A stretch of DNA of 64,000 nt from Anastatus disparis (GCA_017163975.1 JAFFSR010000299.1:1661501-1725500); one strand, 5' to 3'. Counted from the first letter of the stretch, positions 1 to 10,822 are shown. Translations and numbers: made by a program. Notes: generated from the letters alone by a model not told the origin.

Positions 1-220
1 CGAATTGAATTACAAAGAGACATAAGTTCAGTTATTTATCAATGCCCTATTAAAAATAATGTGGTGATAAATCACCTGATTTTTTTTCAACAGGGTGACT
101 ATGCGAAAAAGTAAATTGAATGTTAATATATATCAATTTCTATGATTTGATGATTGTAATTATTTGTTTACAATAATTTCACGTTTTTATACATAATTAC
201 GTATAATTATTGCTGTTACT
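1..220. repeat. Left arm of a ~220-bp inverted repeat (partner 23055-23275)
   Basis: The reverse complement of 23055-23275 matches this stretch closely, including the shared strings GTGATAAATCACCTGATTTTT, CAGGGTGACTAT and GTAATTATTTGTTTA. The two copies are inverted and 23 kb apart. They could be terminal inverted repeats of a Polinton-sized unit or two dispersed copies of one repeat. The similarity may continue left of the window. Confidence 0.7.
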
Positions 221-255
221 TGCATATATATATAGATATATATATATATATATAT

Positions 256-1245
256 GTTTAGAAAATTTTTTAAGGATTTAGTTTGAAAGGATCAAGAGCT
301 ATAAATTCTTAAAATTTGAAAATTTTTCAAAATTTTTGGAAAAGTCCCAAATTTTATCATTTTTTTCCTGAAAATCCTGATTTTTTAGAGGAAAATTCAT
401 AATAATACTTCTTGTTGTAAATGAAGAGGAGAATTAGCATGATTTTTTACAGACCTGAATTCTGCAGATTTCTGATTGGTTCTTATATGTATTGCATGGT
501 AATTGAAATTACTCATTGTTGCCCCTTCGGAAATTGCTTTTCGCGAGCTTTTTTTTCTATTTCACATGAACTTTAAAATAAATTTATGATCATGTAAGTC
601 AGAGCCATCAATAAGGAGTTATGACACAGTTTAAAATATATATTTTTATGTATGATTTATCTTGAATATGAAAAATAAATCGTACATGAAAATATATATT
701 TACATTCAATATGAAAAATAAATATACATGAAAATATATATTTACATTCAATATGAAAAATAAATCATACATGAAAATATATATTTACATTCAATATGAA
801 AAATAAATATACATGAAAATATATATTTACATTCAATATGAAAAATAAATCATACATGAAAATATATATTTTAAACTGTCATAACTCCTTATTGATGGCT
901 CTGACTTACATAATTAAAAATTTATTTCAAAGTTTATGTAAAATGGGAGAAAACAAGCCCTCGAAAAGCAATTTCTGAAGTGGCGAAAAATGAGTGATTT
1001 CAATTACCATGTAATACATATAAGAACCAAAAGAAAACTTCAGAATTCAGATCTGTAAAAAATCATGCTAACTCTCCTCTTTATTGACAACAACAAGTAT
1101 TCTTATGAGTTTCTCTTTTAAACATCAGGATTTTTAGGAAAAAAATGATAAAATTGGGACTTTTTCAAAAATTTTGAAAAATTTTCTAATTTTAAAGATT
1201 TATAGCTCTTGATCCTCTTAATCTAAATCCTTGAAAATTTTTCCA
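256..1245. repeat. Foldback (palindromic) element with tandem-repeat centre
   Basis: The sequence from 256 to about 655 returns as its reverse complement from about 852 to 1245. For example GAGCCATCAATAAGGAGTTA near 602 pairs with TAACTCCTTATTGATGGCTC near 882. The centre (about 656-851) holds roughly five copies of a 40-bp AT-rich unit containing ATGAAAATATATATTTACAT. It has no coding frame. It is probably a non-autonomous foldback or MITE. Confidence 0.85.
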
Positions 1246-1324
1246 CACATTTTAGGTAACAGAAAGAATATAATCTCAGAGTTTCAGCGATTTTTATTTT
1301 TTTGCTCTTCTAGTTGGTGTGAAA

Positions 1325-1400
1325 CGTCTCATATATATAACGATATATTTTCATATATATAACGATATACTTTCATATATATAACGATATGCACTGAGAT
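1325..1400. repeat. 21-bp AT-rich tandem repeat
   Basis: Three consecutive copies of a unit containing CATATATATAACGATATA, followed by degenerate ATGATATACT repeats to about 1460. Confidence 0.8.
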
Positions 1401-1537
1401 ATATACTTTGTTACATAATGATATACTCTGGTATTCAATGATATACTTACATATATACTTGCATATATATGTATATATGGACTTACATTTGGTAACAAAT
1501 AGTTCACGTGAAATATGTCATTCTGGAAAGGACTGTG

Positions 1538-1699
1538 TCATTTTAATTTTGTATATTTAGAATCTTTGGACGATGTTTGAGGTTTGTATTTTTTATAGTA
1601 CTCTTTCCAAGTCTTATTTTCCTTCTTCATCTCATTGCTAGAAGTATGAAGAAGAGGAGTATATTCTAAGCAATTACTGGTACTTGAACTTTGTCCCAT
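1538..1699 (-). CDS. Small hypothetical Polinton-associated ORF with a possible myristoylation start
   Basis: A 53-codon frame runs uninterrupted from ATG at 1699 to TGA at 1540-1538. The product starts MGQSSSTSN, which fits the MGxxxS/T pattern of N-myristoylation, and ends in a Lys/Tyr-rich basic tail (KTWKEYYKKYK). It lies just downstream of the 1774-2313 Polinton gene on the same strand. I do not recognise its function. Its intact start and stop next to broken genes could be chance in so short a frame, or it could be the remnant of a small virion protein. Confidence 0.4.
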   Translation of the reverse strand: MGQSSSTSNCLEYTPLLHTSSNEMKKENKTWKEYYKKYKPQTSSKDSKYTKLK

Positions 1700-1773
1700 A
1701 ATGAATTGAATGTTGTTTATGGTATGTGTCGGTAGTTAAAGGAAGTGATGAGAGCCCCAATCATCGCTCTTAT

Positions 1774-2313
1774 CTATGAGATACAACCACCTGATATTAT
1801 CTCTCGTTTTGACTTTCTTTGGTCGCATTCCATAGCTGAATTTTGCAATGGTGCTCGATTCTCATTCGAATATTTTTTTATGAGTCTGATGTTGTGAAGA
1901 GCACAACAAGGTTTATACATTCCATCGTGGTTGGGTCAAACGATCACTTGCTTTATCTTATCTAATGGTGGATAACCTATCTCTGTGACATCAGTAACAT
2001 TGAACTTAAAGCGCTCCAACCATTTTTTCTTTATGCTACCTATTACTCAAATTTTGCTAGGATCTCGTAAAGTTTCTTTAAGAATATTTGCTATTTCAGT
2101 GTAGGGAATCGTACCAGAATGCCAGCACATTCCGTGATCATATTCTTTGAACCATGTATTTTGCACTTTATATTTTTCTGTAAGTCTTCGCCAAGGGATT
2201 GGTTCTTTGAAAAGTAATACTACAGGCTGGGAATCTTTGTTTAGCGGAACTATAGCTGGATCTTTGAGGACATAGTCATCACCGGGCTGCTTGAAGCCTT
2301 GAATTTCGACCAA
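1774..2313 (-). pseudogene. Polinton-associated protein of unknown function, copy 1 (VEIQGF family), broken
   Basis: The first 88 codons (2313-2047) are open and begin with an EIQGFKQPGDDYVLKD-type start and an HSGTIPY segment. After a TGA at 2049-2047 the same frame continues with a KKKWLERFKFNV segment. It carries a second TGA near 1939 and a C-terminal CCALHNIRLIKKY segment ending at TAG 1774-1776. This is an established type of protein in arthropod Polinton/Maverick regions, with no function known to me. The start (V/DxQGF) and a Pro-x-Cys-Ala-x-x-Asn motif near the C-terminus are shared with the plus-strand relative at 9302. It is a pseudogene with at least two nonsense codons. Confidence 0.65.
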
Positions 2314-2593
2314 TTACTCCATCCTGAATGACACTCTTGAGCGTAAACATGTAATTTATAACAGATCACCCACCATTCAGACAAGTTTTCTCACATTACC
2401 GCTCACAGGGCTGTACTCAACAATGTTGACTCGTTTAAAAGCCTAATATGACGAAACGTGGCTTTTCCAACTGATTAAAAGTTTTAACAGTTCAAACATG
2501 TTTTGATGTAGTTGGAAGTAGAGGATACTCGTACAAATCCCAACTGTGGAAACTCATAGCAATAGGTTTTTCTTTGCTAATGTGATTGAGTAG

Positions 2594-3210
2594 TTAAAGT
2601 TTGTGAATATTCAATAACATTATGTAAGGAATATGCCATTCTATTCTTTGCAAATAAATTTTGAAATCTTCGTATCTATTTTCATGATGCGTCTGTACTA
2701 CTGCATTTAAATCATTTCTTGATCTTGTTAGTATGAGTTCATGTTTTACATTGACTACAATTTTATGATAGTATTCAGCAAAACCGAGAATCATACTCAG
2801 AGGAAAAGATAAGTCAAAATAACCCGCTTCATTATTTATTTTTTGATTTTCCTCTACATCAACCCATCCAGCATTCTCGAAAATTGATTCTTGACTAGGA
2901 CAGAAGGAAAGCCATCCTTTCATGAATGTAGTTAAACCAACATTCTTACATTTGTCGACCTCTACAGCAATGATTTCGTAGCGAATTTCTTCAAACACGT
3001 GACAGATGGCGTTAGTGACCAGCACTGTATTAGCTGCAGCAGTTCTATCAGCTTTCACAAGTCCATCACAAATATGGAGTGAACCACGTGATGGAAGAAG
3101 ACATAAGTCTTAATGTTGAATAGATATACGAATCTCATCACAATTATTGAATGAAGACACAGAATAAGGCTGATGAGCGTGTACTTTATAATGTTCAACA
3201 GATTCATCGA
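2594..3210 (-). pseudogene. Polinton major capsid-like protein (double jelly-roll type), partial
   Basis: An open 154-codon frame covers 3058-2594 and includes KADRTAAANTVLVTNA, FEEIRYEI and DKCKNVGLTTFMKGW. This pattern (acidic/Arg strand, FEEIRYEI, then a KNVGLTT turn) matches what I know of the double jelly-roll major capsid proteins of insect Polintons. Upstream, to about 3210, the same frame continues past one stop with a SSFNNCDEIRISIQ segment that also fits the family. The intact protein would be several hundred residues long, so this is a fragment. Its neighbours are other Polinton virion-type genes. The assignment is from recalled motifs, not a search. Confidence 0.6.
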
Positions 3211-3419
3211 TTGTATGCTAAGAATTCCTTCCATATTTTCGAAAACAGCAGAAGAATATACACATTACTTTCAACCACGGATTTTCAGCCCTAGACTTCT
3301 TAAAAACTGAATGTTTTGTCGTGTTAACGCTTACTTTGTCGTTCGACGACTGATGACTGGTTGGCATATTAACTTACTTATATACCCTCTACTTACTTTA
3401 GTGTTATAGACAATACCCA

Positions 3420-3866
3420 TTATGCTTGTTTAAGATGTAATCTTATTGTAATTATTTCGCCCCGAAAATTAATCAAGTGTCCGTCTTGATCGACGATTTG
3501 TACTTGAATGTGATCTATGCTCTTGATACTGATCAGAAGATAAATGACTGGAGATGGAACTTTGATGATCTTATATTCCGGTAAGACTACAGGAAAGAAC
3601 TCGTGCATGGTATGCACTCTTTTATCATTTATATAGGCATTAGAGGTTATGTTACACTCGACTCGAAGTGCGTTAACTTTCAAAATGGCTACAGGTAAAT
3701 CAGAATCGTGAGCGATTTTTTCTGAAAGAACACGTTCAGTAAAATTATGCTTTGAATGTTGGACAGATGACAAGCATGGATTTCTAATGATCGCTAAAGA
3801 TAATCCACTGAACTCTGGTAGACATTGAAACGGTTTCGACTGTTTTGCTATAAATATAATGAACAC
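3420..3866 (-). pseudogene. Polinton minor structural (capsid-associated) protein, probably partial
   Basis: The 148-codon frame ends with VDQDGHLINFRGEIITIRLH. Polinton structural proteins commonly end with this pattern: a beta-rich region with an IxFxxGxxxxxLHxK/R signature. A related ending is present in the second Polinton at 60189-60386. The middle carries an EYKIIKVPSPVIYLLISIKS strand-like segment. It is adjacent and co-directional with the capsid-like gene at 2594. The true N-terminus is unclear, since the annotated Met may be internal. It could be a penton or minor capsid subunit, but the exact role is inferred only from genome neighbourhood. Confidence 0.55.
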
Positions 3867-3911
3867 TTGGCATTAATTTATCAATCTGTATTTGATTGTC
3901 AAAGTGACAAC

Positions 3912-4760
3912 ATGGGAGACCTTAAGCAAAACAAAGGTTTACTTCAGCAACTCATTCAAGCGCGTAAAGCAGTTAAACGCAAGTATGAGTTTTAACAATT
4001 TGGAAAAGAAAATACCAAAAGGATTGTTGGAGAAACTTTTAAGCCAATCATGGATCCGCTTATGGAAATTGTCACTAGAGTTAAAAAAATGCACGAAACT
4101 TTGAAGCCAGAACCCTTACCAGAAATGAATAAGTACGATGAAGATAATGATGATACTGAATTGGAGGACACTTTGCAAAATGATCCTTCTCAATCTTTAT
4201 TGAATCCGCTTGTGAAGATTTCTCCTTACAATTTTACTTACAATTTAGAGAAATGGATAGAATTTATGGAGTTCGTAGAAAGGATGATCAATTTTTTCTC
4301 GGCAATTTAACGATATATTTTGAGAAAAGTTATATTCAAGTAGAGATAAAAAGTTCCGAAAAACTTGAGGATTACAAGAATTGCTTGTTGAAAAACATCC
4401 TGTTTCAGGGTCAATAATACATAAAGATTTAAAAAATTATCGTCAAATTTTTGAAATCACGAAGGCTTACAAGAAACGATACAAAGACGATAAAACCATT
4501 CGTTCACATGTAAGTGAAAAATTCAGAGAAATTATAGCCCCTCTTTTTTCTGATAAAAAGGTGGATAGTTACCTCGATACAAAATCGCGTGAAGAAATAC
4601 CAAGTTGATTATATATATTAAGATGATCTAAATAAGCTCGTTGATCAAATGCGTTTACTCGAAGCTGAACAAGAAGCTGGAGATTCATTCTATCATCAAA
4701 GAATCACGAGAAGCTGGCTATATATATTGAGGTGCAGTCACGTATCATGCATTATCGAAA
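3912..4760 (+). pseudogene. Polinton-associated virion/DNA-binding-type protein, several breaks
   Basis: The likely start is ATG 3912 (MGDLKQNKGLLQQLIQARKA), a basic helical N-terminus. A TAA at 3993 interrupts the frame, which then continues in phase to 4310 with an acidic Asp/Glu stretch. Frame changes near 4310 and 4610 lead to 4381-4608 (KKYRDD-like basic region, REIIAPLF) and to a DLNKLVDQMRLLEAE segment up to about 4710. That order (coiled N-terminus, acidic linker, basic region, NxLVDxLxLL end) is what I recall for a conserved insect Polinton protein of unknown role. It runs convergently into the 3' end of the polymerase gene. It is dead because of stops and frameshifts. Confidence 0.5.
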
Positions 4761-6152
4761 TGAGCGTTGATGTGTTCGGACGTAATCTGAAATAAAGCGA
4801 GGGTAGTCGAATACCTCCAGGTATTGGCTATAAACTCACAAAAGATGCAACCGTTGGATCGACGTACAACGGTTTTCTAGTTGTGATTTCAGTGCGAGAA
4901 AGCTGTATAGTGACAAGGTTCTCGTCGAAGATAGTATTGTTATGGAAATTGGGTTTGGCAATCAATGCCTCAGCCCCAAAGCGTCCTTTCCATTTGTTGA
5001 CAAGTTTTACATGAACGCGCTTGCGCTTATTCTCCATAGTCTACCCATAGACTGCGTTAATGAGAAGTTTAAAGAAGAATTTTTCAAACTCGTATTTAGC
5101 GTGTTTACGCTTCTCGGTGTTTAGGTCTACATACGACTTGAGTCAGGAACTTTGTTCAAAACGTAGAGCTCTATGGATTTTGGTAAGAACCAAACCATTA
5201 CTGATAGCCTGTTTCAGAGCACGGTAATGAATAACGTGGCTCTTTCTTGGAAAGTTTAGTCATCAGTTTTACTTGTTTTGAACCTGGAACAGGCGCATGT
5301 TCTGGGCAAAGAGGCAAACCCTTGTGAGCATCGTGGAGAGACTCAGGATACTCGAGATCAACTTCCAAAATGTTACTGATGGGACTTTCGTCGCCAACAA
5401 CCATGATATCGAGATTCTTAGGTTTTAGTACCCATTCAAAATCTTCGTATGGTAATGATTGGGTCATTGCCCAATCATAGAGGCTATTAACGTCGTAGTA
5501 CATCAAGTACTTTGATTCTTTATCGAGAATCCAATCATCGCCCATATATTCGTTGTTCACTTTAGCGTAGCGATTGCAACATTGGCTCACACCATACCTG
5601 ATTCCTCTCTCGACGAACATAAGCATGTTTATGTCTGTGAGAAGTTCCAGCTGTACTCCTGTATATAGCATGTGGAGGCTAGCTAGGAGTGGTATAGTAG
5701 TGAGCAGGATCCAGACCATATGCTTTAATACATGTCAAGCGGAAGTTCTCGAATATATCTGCTAGAAGAAGAACATCGGTTTTCAAATAAAGATCCGAGT
5801 ACTCTCCTAATGTCTCCATGTTGAATGTCTTCCAAACATTCTCGACATGTTAGAACTCACTATCAGAGATATCACTGTCTGTTAGCTCGCTGTAAAAGGC
5901 TTCTTTGTCGGAGAGAAACACGTCATCAAGCTTCTCGGAGCTATCTAGATAGTCGTATGGAAAGACTCCTTTGTCTTTCAATAATTCCATTTGCTCAGCG
6001 CTATATCCATCAGTCTGCAATTCTTTTTTAACGATATTCAATCTGTTCAAGTATAATGCTAACTTCTCGAGAGAATAAGGCATGAAGCGGAAAAAGCCGG
6101 TAAGCCTAAAGTTTATTTTACTTCCCTTGATACACTTGACGAATAAAATATA

Positions 6153-7006
6153 CACCCAATTCTCGCTATAACGAGCGTTCGATAAAACGAGCATTTTTGT
6201 CTCGCTAAAGCGAGCAAAATGCTTCCCCTTCTTCCCCTACTACTCAATATATTTTTCTTCATGTCCTGCTCGAAAATTCGACCTCCCTCCTTAGATATGC
6301 GCAACGAGAGTCGATGTTCCCTCCCTATCGACGCGCATTAATGTACTATTTAAATAATATATGATTTCGTGTAATGTACTATTTAAATAATATACAATAA
6401 TTTACTATATCTATATTTTTATTATTATATATGTATGTTTATAATAATTATTTTTTTTTATTTGTAATATTTTCTTATGTACATTTTAATTACATAACAT
6501 CAAATTAATGCGCTTTATAAAAAAATTTTGTTTCTAGATGATTATTAGTAAATTGACCGTATCAACGTGAAAAGACAAAACATAATTACAATAAAAAACT
6601 AGCTTCGAAAAAAAAAAAATTAATTCAACAATTATAAAACAAAATTAAATACTATTTTTATTGCTTTTGAAAAAAATGTCAAGAGCAATACATCGAGCTT
6701 TTATCAGCGTTGCTCTTTCCGCACATGAAATGTGATTTACATTTTAACTCCAATTAAGCATGATTTGGGCCATACAAAGAACGTTTTCAGAAGAAAGAAA
6801 CTAAAAATAAATAAATCAAATAAACGATCTTTTTTCCATGAAAATTAAACGGTTACACACGTACAATCGATATAGTTATTGTTTATATTCGTTCGGTATT
6901 GTTTCGCTTATTATTCTAAGCATAGAATTTTTTGAGTGGTGGGGGCTCCTCTCGTAATAGCGAGAGAAATTATTCCCAAGCTGCTCGTGATAGCGAGAAT
7001 TGAGTG
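6153..7006. mobile_element. MITE inserted in the Polinton polymerase gene (TA target likely)
   Basis: The ends are inverted: CACCCAATTCTCGCTAT at the left and ATAGCGAGAATTGAGTG at the right, each flanked by TA. Polymerase coding sequence stops at both boundaries (EIATA segment on one side, FRFMP segment on the other). The interior is AT-rich and non-coding, so it is non-autonomous. TA duplication suggests the Tc1/mariner group, but two bases are weak evidence. Confidence 0.75.
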
Positions 7007-7145
7007 TATCTTTAAATTTACAGCGGTGGCTATTTCCTTGATTATAAAATGAGAATCATAACCAGTGAGATTGTGGAAAATCACTGGTATGAATCTTGAG
7101 TCCTTACAATTGATGTTACATGACTGGTGAGCTACTCCTCGATAT

Positions 7146-7216
7146 CTGAAAAAAAATATTGATTAATGACAAGTTATTCGTTAAAATAATTTTTTTAATA
7201 ATATATAAAACCTTAC
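7146..7216 (-). other. 71-bp intron in the Polinton polymerase gene
   Basis: The donor GTAAGG follows a DHCHLTE-coding segment. The acceptor TTTTTTTCAG precedes [10 protein letters not shown]. These two segments are adjacent in the protein family, so splicing is well supported. Confidence 0.75.
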
Positions 7217-7937
7217 CTTTCAGTTAGATGGCAATGATCACGAACTTTAACATCCTGAAGTTTGAAAGTCTTTCGACAAATGTTGCGAACTGTCGCTCTT
7301 TCAAAAGAAAATCGTTCTTACCTTGAAAGATCTAAGGGCTCAGGATTGGTGTACGTCTCTTCTAACTTATTCCGCAATGAGTCCAGTTCTGCTACAAACC
7401 ATTCTACTGGAGTCTGATCTTTGTTTCTTACTTGTCTGTAGTACTTATAGTCGGAATAAGCATCATTAGAATTACATTTGATGTAATAGTTACTATAAGC
7501 TTGATGCTTTTTAAAAGCATGAACATGTTTCACTGGTTTCAAAAGATTTTAAAAATCTGCGTATATGACGAAAGGCACTGTTTGATTACGCTTGTGGTTC
7601 TCAAATTTTAGAATATTGTCTTGTATTGAAGGAAGTTTTATTTTACACTTGTCAAGTGAGGCACAATCAACTTCATGTTTCTTTAACTTATCTTCTGTTC
7701 TAAATTAATGAAGACAACAATTATAGATAATGTCTTCGCTTTATGATTCGTCACTTAAGACCAAATCAAACGTGATAGGGATTTCACCCGAACATAATGA
7801 TGTCTCCTAGGTACAAAGTCATCATCATCGTGATTCTTTTCTTCATCTTCTTCGTTATACACATCTTGAATTTGTAATAAATTAATATGTCTATCTTTTT
7901 TCTCAGCGCTGACATGGTGCGACATCAAATTTGTTAC

Positions 7938-8003
7938 CTATAAAAAAAAAGTTATATTTTAAATTTTATTAATAATGATTTCAATATAAAAAGAAATACT
8001 TAC
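7938..8003 (-). other. 66-bp intron in the Polinton polymerase gene
   Basis: On the minus strand the donor is GTAAGT and the acceptor is a T-rich tract ending in TTATAG. The flanking codons join polymerase-like sequence (…SKND before, VTNLMSHH after) without changing frame. Confidence 0.75.
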
Positions 8004-9256
8004 ATCGTTTTTTGAAATGAATAGATTGATTGAAATCTTGTTCAGTTTTTCAAACTTCGTAATCTGTAGTGAAAATACTGGAAATTCTATTTCCGTAAAA
8101 TTGAGTTCTTTCTCGTACTTTTTGTATTTAGATACACGCTGTAGATCGCAAGTGGGAGGGTGAAGTGCCGAAGAAATTGTTCACTTGGAACATTCATTAT
8201 CATTATTTTAAACATTGATACAAGCTTCTTTCTTGTTTATTTCTTCTGGAAAACCTGTATAAGAGCTTACTCTTACTGCATCGAGCTTGTTAATACTTAT
8301 GCTCAAACTCAAAATTTGGCGGAGAGTCCAGCCAGAATCTCTCTCTTGAAATTTTCTCATTGACAATCTGAATAGCTTGCAGAATGTTCGTTTTAAACCA
8401 CTCTTTGAGATCAGTAGTTTGGAAGATGGCGACGTTCTTCGTATTGATGTATTTAACTTCAGCTATCTCTTTGTTATTTTTACGAAGATTGTTCTCAGCA
8501 GCAAGTTCAGTGTTGACTGGTATACTACTATGTTCACTAAGAGTAATCTTAATTTTTTCTTCAAAGACAGAAATAACATCTGTCATGAATTTATCTAAAT
8601 CAAGTTGACCAAGGTTGGTGATTACACCTGACAACATTCGTTTAGCAAAGGCAGATTTAAATTCATTGTATCCTACACTGGCGCTCTCACTATGAATCTG
8701 AATCTCACCACTTCTTTTTGTAAACTCAAGAAGCTTCTCTCGAATTGTTATGAAATATCTTAATGATGTCTCCCCCTTTTGATTCTCTGATCTTGACATT
8801 GTCACCGTGTTTAACTTAAACTGCAAATCTACGATTACACTAGAATTGGCTTCACGACTTGCTGTGTAACGCAAAGACTTCCAGAGTTCCTTAACGCTGC
8901 GTAGATTTCTGACATGACTAACATTTAATTTCACTGTAAATTTCACTTATATAGTCTTTTTAAAAGTACTTATAATTTTCACTTTTGTGGCCTTTTTTCA
9001 GTAACAATATTCACTTTTTCTAAAAATTTTCATTTATTACTTTTCACCTATAGTTCAAAATCACTTTTTACTTATGAGCTCTTGCTCTTCGTTGTTGCTC
9101 GATGAGAAATGATGACTACTTGCGATTCTGGCTTCTTATTTAGAGACTCCGAACGCATACGATATATTAATAATGGGGGTAAGCTGTTGTGGTAGGGGTC
9201 AGTGAGTAGTGGGGGTAAGTCGAACGTGATTGGCTTGTTGTAGCTTTCAAGTCGTG

Positions 9257-9291
9257 TATAAAAGTAAGAAAATTTACAATAGAGCATCAGT
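9257..9291 (+). promoter_or_regulatory. Core promoter (TATA box plus TCAGT initiator) of the Polinton gene at 9302
   Basis: TATAAAAG at 9257-9264 is followed by the arthropod-type initiator TCAGT at 9287-9291. The TATA T lies 32 bases upstream of the initiator A. The start codon follows 12 bases later. Confidence 0.65.
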
Positions 9292-9301
9292 TCATAAGGA
9301 G

Positions 9302-9805
9302 ATGGAGTACGTCGTAGACGTCCAGGGTTTCAAGAGCTCTTTGAATAAATTCACATTCAAGGAAGCTGCTATAATAGCTCTTGAAGATGCAGTCCTGATG
9401 GTATTCAGCTTCCAATCACCATATCATTGGAAATACCTTTTGAGCCAGTATAAGGGTGTTAATCGATGGTTGGAATCATATTGGCATACTTTGGAGGTCA
9501 GGAGATGTTCCTTATGAGAAACTATAGGATTCTTTGTACAAATGTTGTAAAGATGCTACTAAAATTTGGATAGGAAAAAAGACAATGGATATCGGAAATA
9601 TTACGGAATAAGTAAGTATATTATTATTATTATTTATTATCTATTTCTAATTATTTTTTCTTTTAGAATGATTTGCAACATCGAGTATAATGAATGGCTA
9701 TCTCTTTCAATGTTGACAAAGAAAGACGAGACTTCGACTCGTTCTCTCCATAAGCATAGCAATCCCGTTTGCGCATTCAAAAATGTACAGATGTTAAAAG
9801 AATGA
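9302..9805 (+). pseudogene. Polinton-associated protein of unknown function, copy 2 (VDVQGF family), spliced
   Basis: ATG 9302 starts MEYVVDVQGFKSSLNKF, the same family start as the minus-strand gene at 2313. The first exon is open to a stop near 9517 and further family-like sequence follows out of frame. An intron with donor GTAAGT at 9612 and acceptor TTTTAG ending at 9666 joins a segment ending ISEILRNK to MICNIEYNEWLSLSML. The C-terminus has SNPVCAFKNVQML, which corresponds to the PxCAxxN motif of copy 1. It is transcribed away from the polymerase gene, so the two share the 8950-9300 intergenic region. At least one frameshift in exon 1 makes it probably non-functional. Confidence 0.55.
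9612..9666 (+). other. 55-bp intron in Polinton gene copy 2
   Basis: Donor GTAAGTATATT and acceptor TTTTTTCTTTTAG. Removal joins two segments that both fit the protein family in one reading frame. Confidence 0.65.
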
Positions 9806-9831
9806 CTTCTGTAAATCCGGAAACTAAACAA

Positions 9832-10198
9832 TTCAGGATTAGATTAAGATAACGCTGATTGCATCATAAATATCATGATTGTATCAGATGATGACGATGA
9901 TAAATGTCCTTGTAGTAAAAATTTTCGTAAAACAAATAAAGAAATATTATATCCAATGAATATGTAAATTAGGTAAAAATGGAAAGATTTAAAATCAATG
10001 TAAGTTAACTTACTATTGATGGGAAGAATCTCACAGGTTAAAAGCAAAGGATGGGGCTCTTACCTTACTTAATAAAAAAAAATTTTGTACAGTGAAGAAA
10101 TTTTAAATAAATATATTTGTATATATAAATAATTAAAGATGTATTTTATAAACCATTTTAAAACTATAAATTTATTTTGAATGTACTTATAAGATATA
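9832..10198. other. AT-rich stretch, nothing recognised
   Basis: Short frames only. No repeat arms, splice-supported exons or RNA features were seen. Confidence 0.5.
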
Positions 10199-10202
10199 TT
10201 AA

Positions 10203-10678
10203 GGACGTTCTCTTGCGAGCAGTTTTACTCAACTTAGAAGTAGTTCTTTTATATAAAGTTAACCTATGACGGCGCTGCAATAAGTTGAGCACGTTTCTAC
10301 ACGCACAAGCGAAATTCATGTTTCTTAAATAGAATTCGTGCATTTTCTATCTTTCAAATATGGATAACTCAAAATTTAGTATCGTTTGCATAAATTTTCT
10401 TTATACCGATTGAATCGTTATTACGTGTAGATTATAAAAAAAAGTTTTTTAAAAAAATTGTAAGAAAACTTAAAGAGTCGTTGAGCAAAACGTGAGTCAG
10501 AAAGAGGCAGACTATAGTATTCCTGTGTTAAACATCGCAACTTTGGAAGCTGATTATTTAAAAATTAATATGGCATACTATATATAAAATGAGCGCAATG
10601 GAAAGAGCTTACAAAAATCTACTTAATCCAATAATTTAAATTGATATTTTAAGAAAATCAATTTCCAAGAGAACGTCC
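10203..10678. mobile_element. TTAA-flanked MITE (piggyBac-type), 476 bp
   Basis: The termini are perfect inverted repeats, GGACGTTCTCTTG and CAAGAGAACGTCC, and each is bordered by TTAA (10199-10202 and 10679-10682). TTAA duplication is the hallmark of the piggyBac superfamily. The inside is non-coding. Confidence 0.85.
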
Positions 10679-10822
10679 TTAACGAAGGAAAAAAATTCAA
10701 ACTACTTGAGTGAAAAATAATAAAAAAATAGTGGAGAAAACAAGATTTATTAATATATTAGTATAATCTTATAGCTCAATCAAAAGTGCTATCAATTTAA
10801 AAAAAAATAATTCATTTTTTAA

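Larger units (their letters stand above)
4828..8946 (-). pseudogene. Polinton protein-primed family B DNA polymerase, spliced and broken
   Basis: Reading from 8946 to the left, the parts appear in family order. The N-terminal extension (8946-8290) contains NVSHVRNLRSVKE and FLDSPPNF-like segments. The exonuclease region contains PFVIYADF near 7560, and a Cys/His-rich KVRDHCHLTE stretch lies near 7240. Next come [18 protein letters not shown] near 7070, FRFMPYSLEKLA near 6090, the motif A region YYDVNSLYDWAM near 5490, and a motif B-like [11 protein letters not shown] near 5060. The end is AEALIAKPNFH near 4960. Two good introns are visible (7938-8003 and 7146-7216). Breaks include stops after the N-terminal extension, directly after YADF, before motif A and around motif B, a MITE at 6153-7006, and loss of the C-terminus with the YxDTDS motif. 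The gene would supply replication of the element but is not functional. Confidence 0.85.

Noticed and set aside
6113..6304. 63-codon minus-strand frame before the polymerase segment
   Set aside because: It spans the MITE boundary and its repetitive CGCTA-rich end, and only its downstream neighbour frame matches the polymerase.
8377..8608. Plus-strand 73/74-codon frames
   Set aside because: Antisense shadows of the polymerase N-terminal extension.
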